Below, piece after piece: positions 6,825 through 8,419 of a stretch of DNA of 8,419 nucleotides. Within the stretch, counting starts at the first letter, position 1, and each line of letters opens with the position of its first letter. The notes under the pieces were generated by a model. It was not told the DNA's origin. It did no database searches and saw nothing but the letters and a program-made list of their open reading frames with translations. Position numbers and translations under genes: made by a program. The DNA lies in the NCBI GenBank assembly GCA_018240935.1, contig JAFEEV010000102.1, forward strand, positions 1 to 8,419, in the 5' to 3' direction. Source of the stretch: Pseudomonadota bacterium (GTDB taxonomy: Bacteria; Pseudomonadota; Gammaproteobacteria; Burkholderiales; Nitrosomonadaceae).

Positions 6825-7703
6825 ATGAAAAGAATTATTCTTTTTTTAGCGACTAACTTGGCAATCGTCGTGGTATTAAGCATTACCCTGCGATTGCTCG
6901 GCGTTGAAAAAATATTGGATGCGCAAGGAACGGGATTGAATATCAATTCCCTGCTCGTATTCGCGGCTGTATTCGGATTCGGCGGTTCTCTGATGTCGCT
7001 CGCGCTGTCCAAATGGACCGCCAAGCGTTTTACTGGCGCAGAGGTAATTGAAATGCCGCGCAACGCGCAAGAGCATTGGCTGGTTACCACCGTGCAACGC
7101 CAAGCACAAGCTGCCGGCATCGGCATGCCGGAAGTAGCAATTTACGATGCGCCGGATGTCAACGCTTTCGCCACCGGCATGTCAAGAAATGATGCACTGG
7201 TTGCGGTTAGCACCGGCCTTTTGAATACCATGAGCCAGGATGAAGCCGAAGCTGTGCTGGCGCATGAAGTCAGTCATATTGCCAATGGCGATATGGTCAC
7301 GCTGGCGCTGATCCAGGGTGTCGTCAACACCTTTGTCATCTTCCTGTCGCGCGTCATCGGCCATACCGTCGATCGCGTCATCTTCAAAACGGAAGAAGGC
7401 CACGGTCCCGCTTTCTGGGTAACCAACATCATTGCTGAAATCGTGCTTGGCGTGCTGGCCAGCATCATCGTCATGTGGTTCAGCCGTCAGCGCGAATTTC
7501 GCGCCGATGCCGGAGGAGCAAGTTTAGCGGGACGGGAAAAAATGATTGCCGCGCTGCGGCGCTTGCAAATGATCCATGAACCGGCGCATTTGCCCGATCA
7601 ATTGGCCGCTTTCGGCATTTCCGGCGGCAGTAACGGATTTTCACGCCTGTTCATGTCGCACCCGCCCTTGGAGGAAAGAATCGCGGCTTTGGAAACGCAA
7701 TAG
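6825..7703 (+). CDS. htpX: Membrane zinc metalloprotease HtpX
   Basis: HtpX is an inner-membrane M48-family zinc protease with its active site facing the cytoplasm. It degrades damaged or misassembled membrane proteins, in parallel with FtsH. The 292 residues are full length. Two N-terminal membrane spans are visible at about 4-24 and 40-61, the zinc motif HEVSH lies at 147-151 with catalytic Glu148, and two further hydrophobic stretches lie at about 158-178 and 200-219. The third zinc ligand is Glu224 in RQREFRAD, a family hallmark, and the C-terminal MSHPPLEERI (277-286) is also typical. The ATG at 6825 has a strong AGGAG site seven bases upstream. A sigma-32-like promoter precedes it, in line with stress induction. 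I saw no CpxR-type box. A strong hairpin ends the gene. Confidence 0.97.
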   Translation: MKRIILFLATNLAIVVVLSITLRLLGVEKILDAQGTGLNINSLLVFAAVFGFGGSLMSLALSKWTAKRFTGAEVIEMPRNAQEHWLVTTVQRQAQAAGIGMPEVAIYDAPDVNAFATGMSRNDALVAVSTGLLNTMSQDEAEAVLAHEVSHIANGDMVTLALIQGVVNTFVIFLSRVIGHTVDRVIFKTEEGHGPAFWVTNIIAEIVLGVLASIIVMWFSRQREFRADAGGASLAGREKMIAALRRLQMIHEPAHLPDQLAAFGISGGSNGFSRLFMSHPPLEERIAALETQ

Positions 7704-7731
7704 ATAAGCAACTCACGTTAATGGCTATAAA

Positions 7732-7764
7732 AAAACGCCGTACGATGACTTCGTACGGCGTTTT
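7732..7764. terminator. Bidirectional intrinsic terminator between convergent genes
   Basis: AAAACGCCGTACGA (7732-7745) and TCGTACGGCGTTTT (7751-7764) form a perfect 14-bp stem with a TGACT loop. On the plus strand the stem ends in TTTT followed by AATTTT, ending htpX. On the minus strand the run of A before the stem (from 7729) becomes a T-run, ending the gene at 7826-8170. Its position between two convergent genes fits this double use. Confidence 0.92.
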
Positions 7765-7788
7765 AATTTTACGTTGCTACGGTTGCCG

Positions 7789-7808
7789 CTTTGCCGGAAC
7801 CGGCAAAG
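7789..7808. repeat. Perfect inverted repeat just downstream of the minus-strand gene
   Basis: CTTTGCCGG, AA, CCGGCAAAG forms a perfect 9-bp inverted repeat. A weaker outer pair, GTTGCT (7773-7778) with AGCAAC (7816-7821), could extend it. On the minus strand it lies 17 bases beyond the stop codon and before the bidirectional terminator. It lacks a T-run, so it may protect the 3' end of the mRNA or be part of a dispersed repeat. Confidence 0.4.
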
Positions 7809-7825
7809 ATTTCACAGCAACTTCA

Positions 7826-8170
7826 TCAATAGGAAGTTTCCCGTGAAAAATCTTGCCAGATATAAGGCGGATTAACCGATGGTTTTGTAGGAATCAGGAA
7901 AGTAACTGCATCCAACACCCCCACCAAGGTGCGGCCGACCGAATGCATCACGCCCATCCCCAATCCGATGGTAATACCGTAAACCGGTCCATCTTTTTGA
8001 CTGGTTAAAATAATATTCTTGGGCAACTCCAACCAGCCGGTTACTGTATTGGCTACACCACTCGCCAGTTTCTCAGCCGAGTTATTCACATAACTGCCGG
8101 AAGCGACAGCCTGGGACGAGAAAAGGAACAATATGGAAAGCACCAACGACAGTTTAACAATGCTCCTCAT
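7826..8170 (-). CDS. Exosortase system-associated protein, TIGR04073 family
   Basis: The 114-residue protein begins with a signal peptide (MRSIVKLSLVLSILFLFSSQ, 1-20) and a likely cleavage site after Ala23 (AVA-SG), so it is probably exported to the periplasm or outer membrane. The mature part shows EKLASGVANTVTGWLELP (33-50), a glycine-rich stretch (YGITIGLGMGVMHSVGR, 64-80), GRTLVGVLDAVTFLIPTKP (79-97) and PPYIWQDF (101-108). From memory this matches TIGR04073, a family found in genomes with exosortase/PEP-CTERM protein sorting; its biochemical role is unknown. The frame extends to an ATG at 8215, but the ATG at 8170 has AAAGGAG eight bases upstream and starts directly with the signal peptide. 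It is convergent with htpX and divergent from the frame at the right edge. Confidence 0.87.
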   Translation of the reverse strand: MRSIVKLSLVLSILFLFSSQAVASGSYVNNSAEKLASGVANTVTGWLELPKNIILTSQKDGPVYGITIGLGMGVMHSVGRTLVGVLDAVTFLIPTKPSVNPPYIWQDFSRETSY

Positions 8171-8178
8171 TAAGAAAT

Positions 8179-8185
8179 CTCCTTT
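8179..8185 (-). promoter_or_regulatory. Ribosome-binding site fixing the start at 8170
   Basis: The minus strand reads AAAGGAG, eight bases before the ATG at 8170-8168. It supports the 114-residue protein with an N-terminal signal peptide over the longer frame from 8215, whose extra 15 residues would include this site. Confidence 0.75.
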
Positions 8186-8238
8186 ATACAGTTTTAGAAA
8201 TTGATTTCCGCTCAAAAAATAAGCAAAAATTCCCCAGC

Positions 8239-8267
8239 AGTTTACCTCTTCACAGCTTTTCAGACAA
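8239..8267 (-). promoter_or_regulatory. Candidate promoter for the TIGR04073 gene
   Basis: On the minus strand TTGTCT (8267-8262) and TAAACT (8244-8239) are separated by exactly 17 bases. Each matches four of six consensus positions. The distance to the ATG at 8170 (about 70 bases) is acceptable. The spacing is right but the hexamers are moderate. Confidence 0.3.
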
Positions 8268-8271
8268 ATCC

Positions 8272-8419
8272 ATGCTTATAAGAGGGATTGTGCGTGAACG
8301 TGCAGATTATCAGTATCAAAAGCCGCCAAAAAGGAAATTACCTCAAAAACCAAGTACGATAGAATCGGACGAACTGGAAGTTAGTCAGGTTTCAACCGGT
8401 AGTGGAGTGCTATCGCTGC
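8272..8419 (+). CDS. Partial open frame of unknown function, cut by the window edge
   Basis: From an ATG at 8272 a frame stays open to the last base, giving 49 residues (beginning MLIRGIVRERADYQYQKPPK and ending SQVSTGSGVLSL). It is the only one of the six frames still open over the final 100 bases, and its codons are plausible for the neighbourhood. The N terminus is basic and proline-rich, then acidic and serine/threonine-rich. It has no signal peptide or membrane span. No Shine-Dalgarno sequence precedes 8272. The GTG at 8290 is in frame but has GAGGGA only two bases before it, so the start is uncertain. I recognise no family. Confidence 0.42.
   Translation, partial: MLIRGIVRERADYQYQKPPKRKLPQKPSTIESDELEVSQVSTGSGVLSL

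Noticed and set aside
8294..8362. A 22-codon frame from GTG 8294 after a GAGGGA site
   Set aside because: It is very short and resembles nothing. The overlapping frame that stays open to the edge is a better candidate.

Overview
The window looks like chromosomal DNA from a betaproteobacterium, most likely an ammonia oxidiser of the Nitrosomonas group. This is an inference from the style of the proteins, the moderate GC content, the betaproteobacterial eno-ftsB arrangement and an exosortase-associated gene; no marker gene in the window settles it. It is densely coding, and no stretch over 300 bases lacks a gene. No tRNA, rRNA, CRISPR array or intact mobile element is visible.

Layout. Bases 1-112 are probably non-coding, with a bulged hairpin. 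A minus-strand gene (113-727) encodes an unrecognised single-pass membrane protein. A divergent intergenic region (728-949) holds a clear TATAAT box and an inverted repeat. A plus-strand run follows: argH (950-2353, last step of arginine synthesis), a fructosamine-kinase family gene (2368-3252), pyrG (3319-4998, CTP synthase), eno (5066-6349, enolase), ftsB (6349-6642, division protein) and htpX (6825-7703, membrane protease). argH and the kinase gene are 14 bases apart, pyrG and eno 67 bases apart, and eno and ftsB overlap by one base, so much of this run may be co-transcribed. htpX has its own leader with a heat-shock (sigma-32) type promoter. A perfect 14-bp stem with a T-run on either strand (7732-7764) ends htpX and also the convergent gene at 7826-8170. 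That gene encodes a small secreted protein of the exosortase-associated TIGR04073 family. Diverging from it, an open frame starting near 8272 runs off the right edge.

How the genes relate. Most are housekeeping genes from different pathways (arginine, pyrimidine nucleotides, glycolysis, cell division, membrane protein quality control). They do not form one pathway. The kinase may repair sugar-damaged amines. The TIGR04073 protein hints that the genome carries an exosortase/PEP-CTERM surface-protein sorting system, but no exosortase gene is present here.

I found no convincing previously undescribed system. The points most worth a second look are the sigma-32-like htpX promoter, the TIGR04073 gene and its divergent unknown neighbour, the lack of kdsA between pyrG and eno, the pyrG start with no ribosome-binding site and an overlapping mini-ORF, and the uncharacterised membrane protein at the left.
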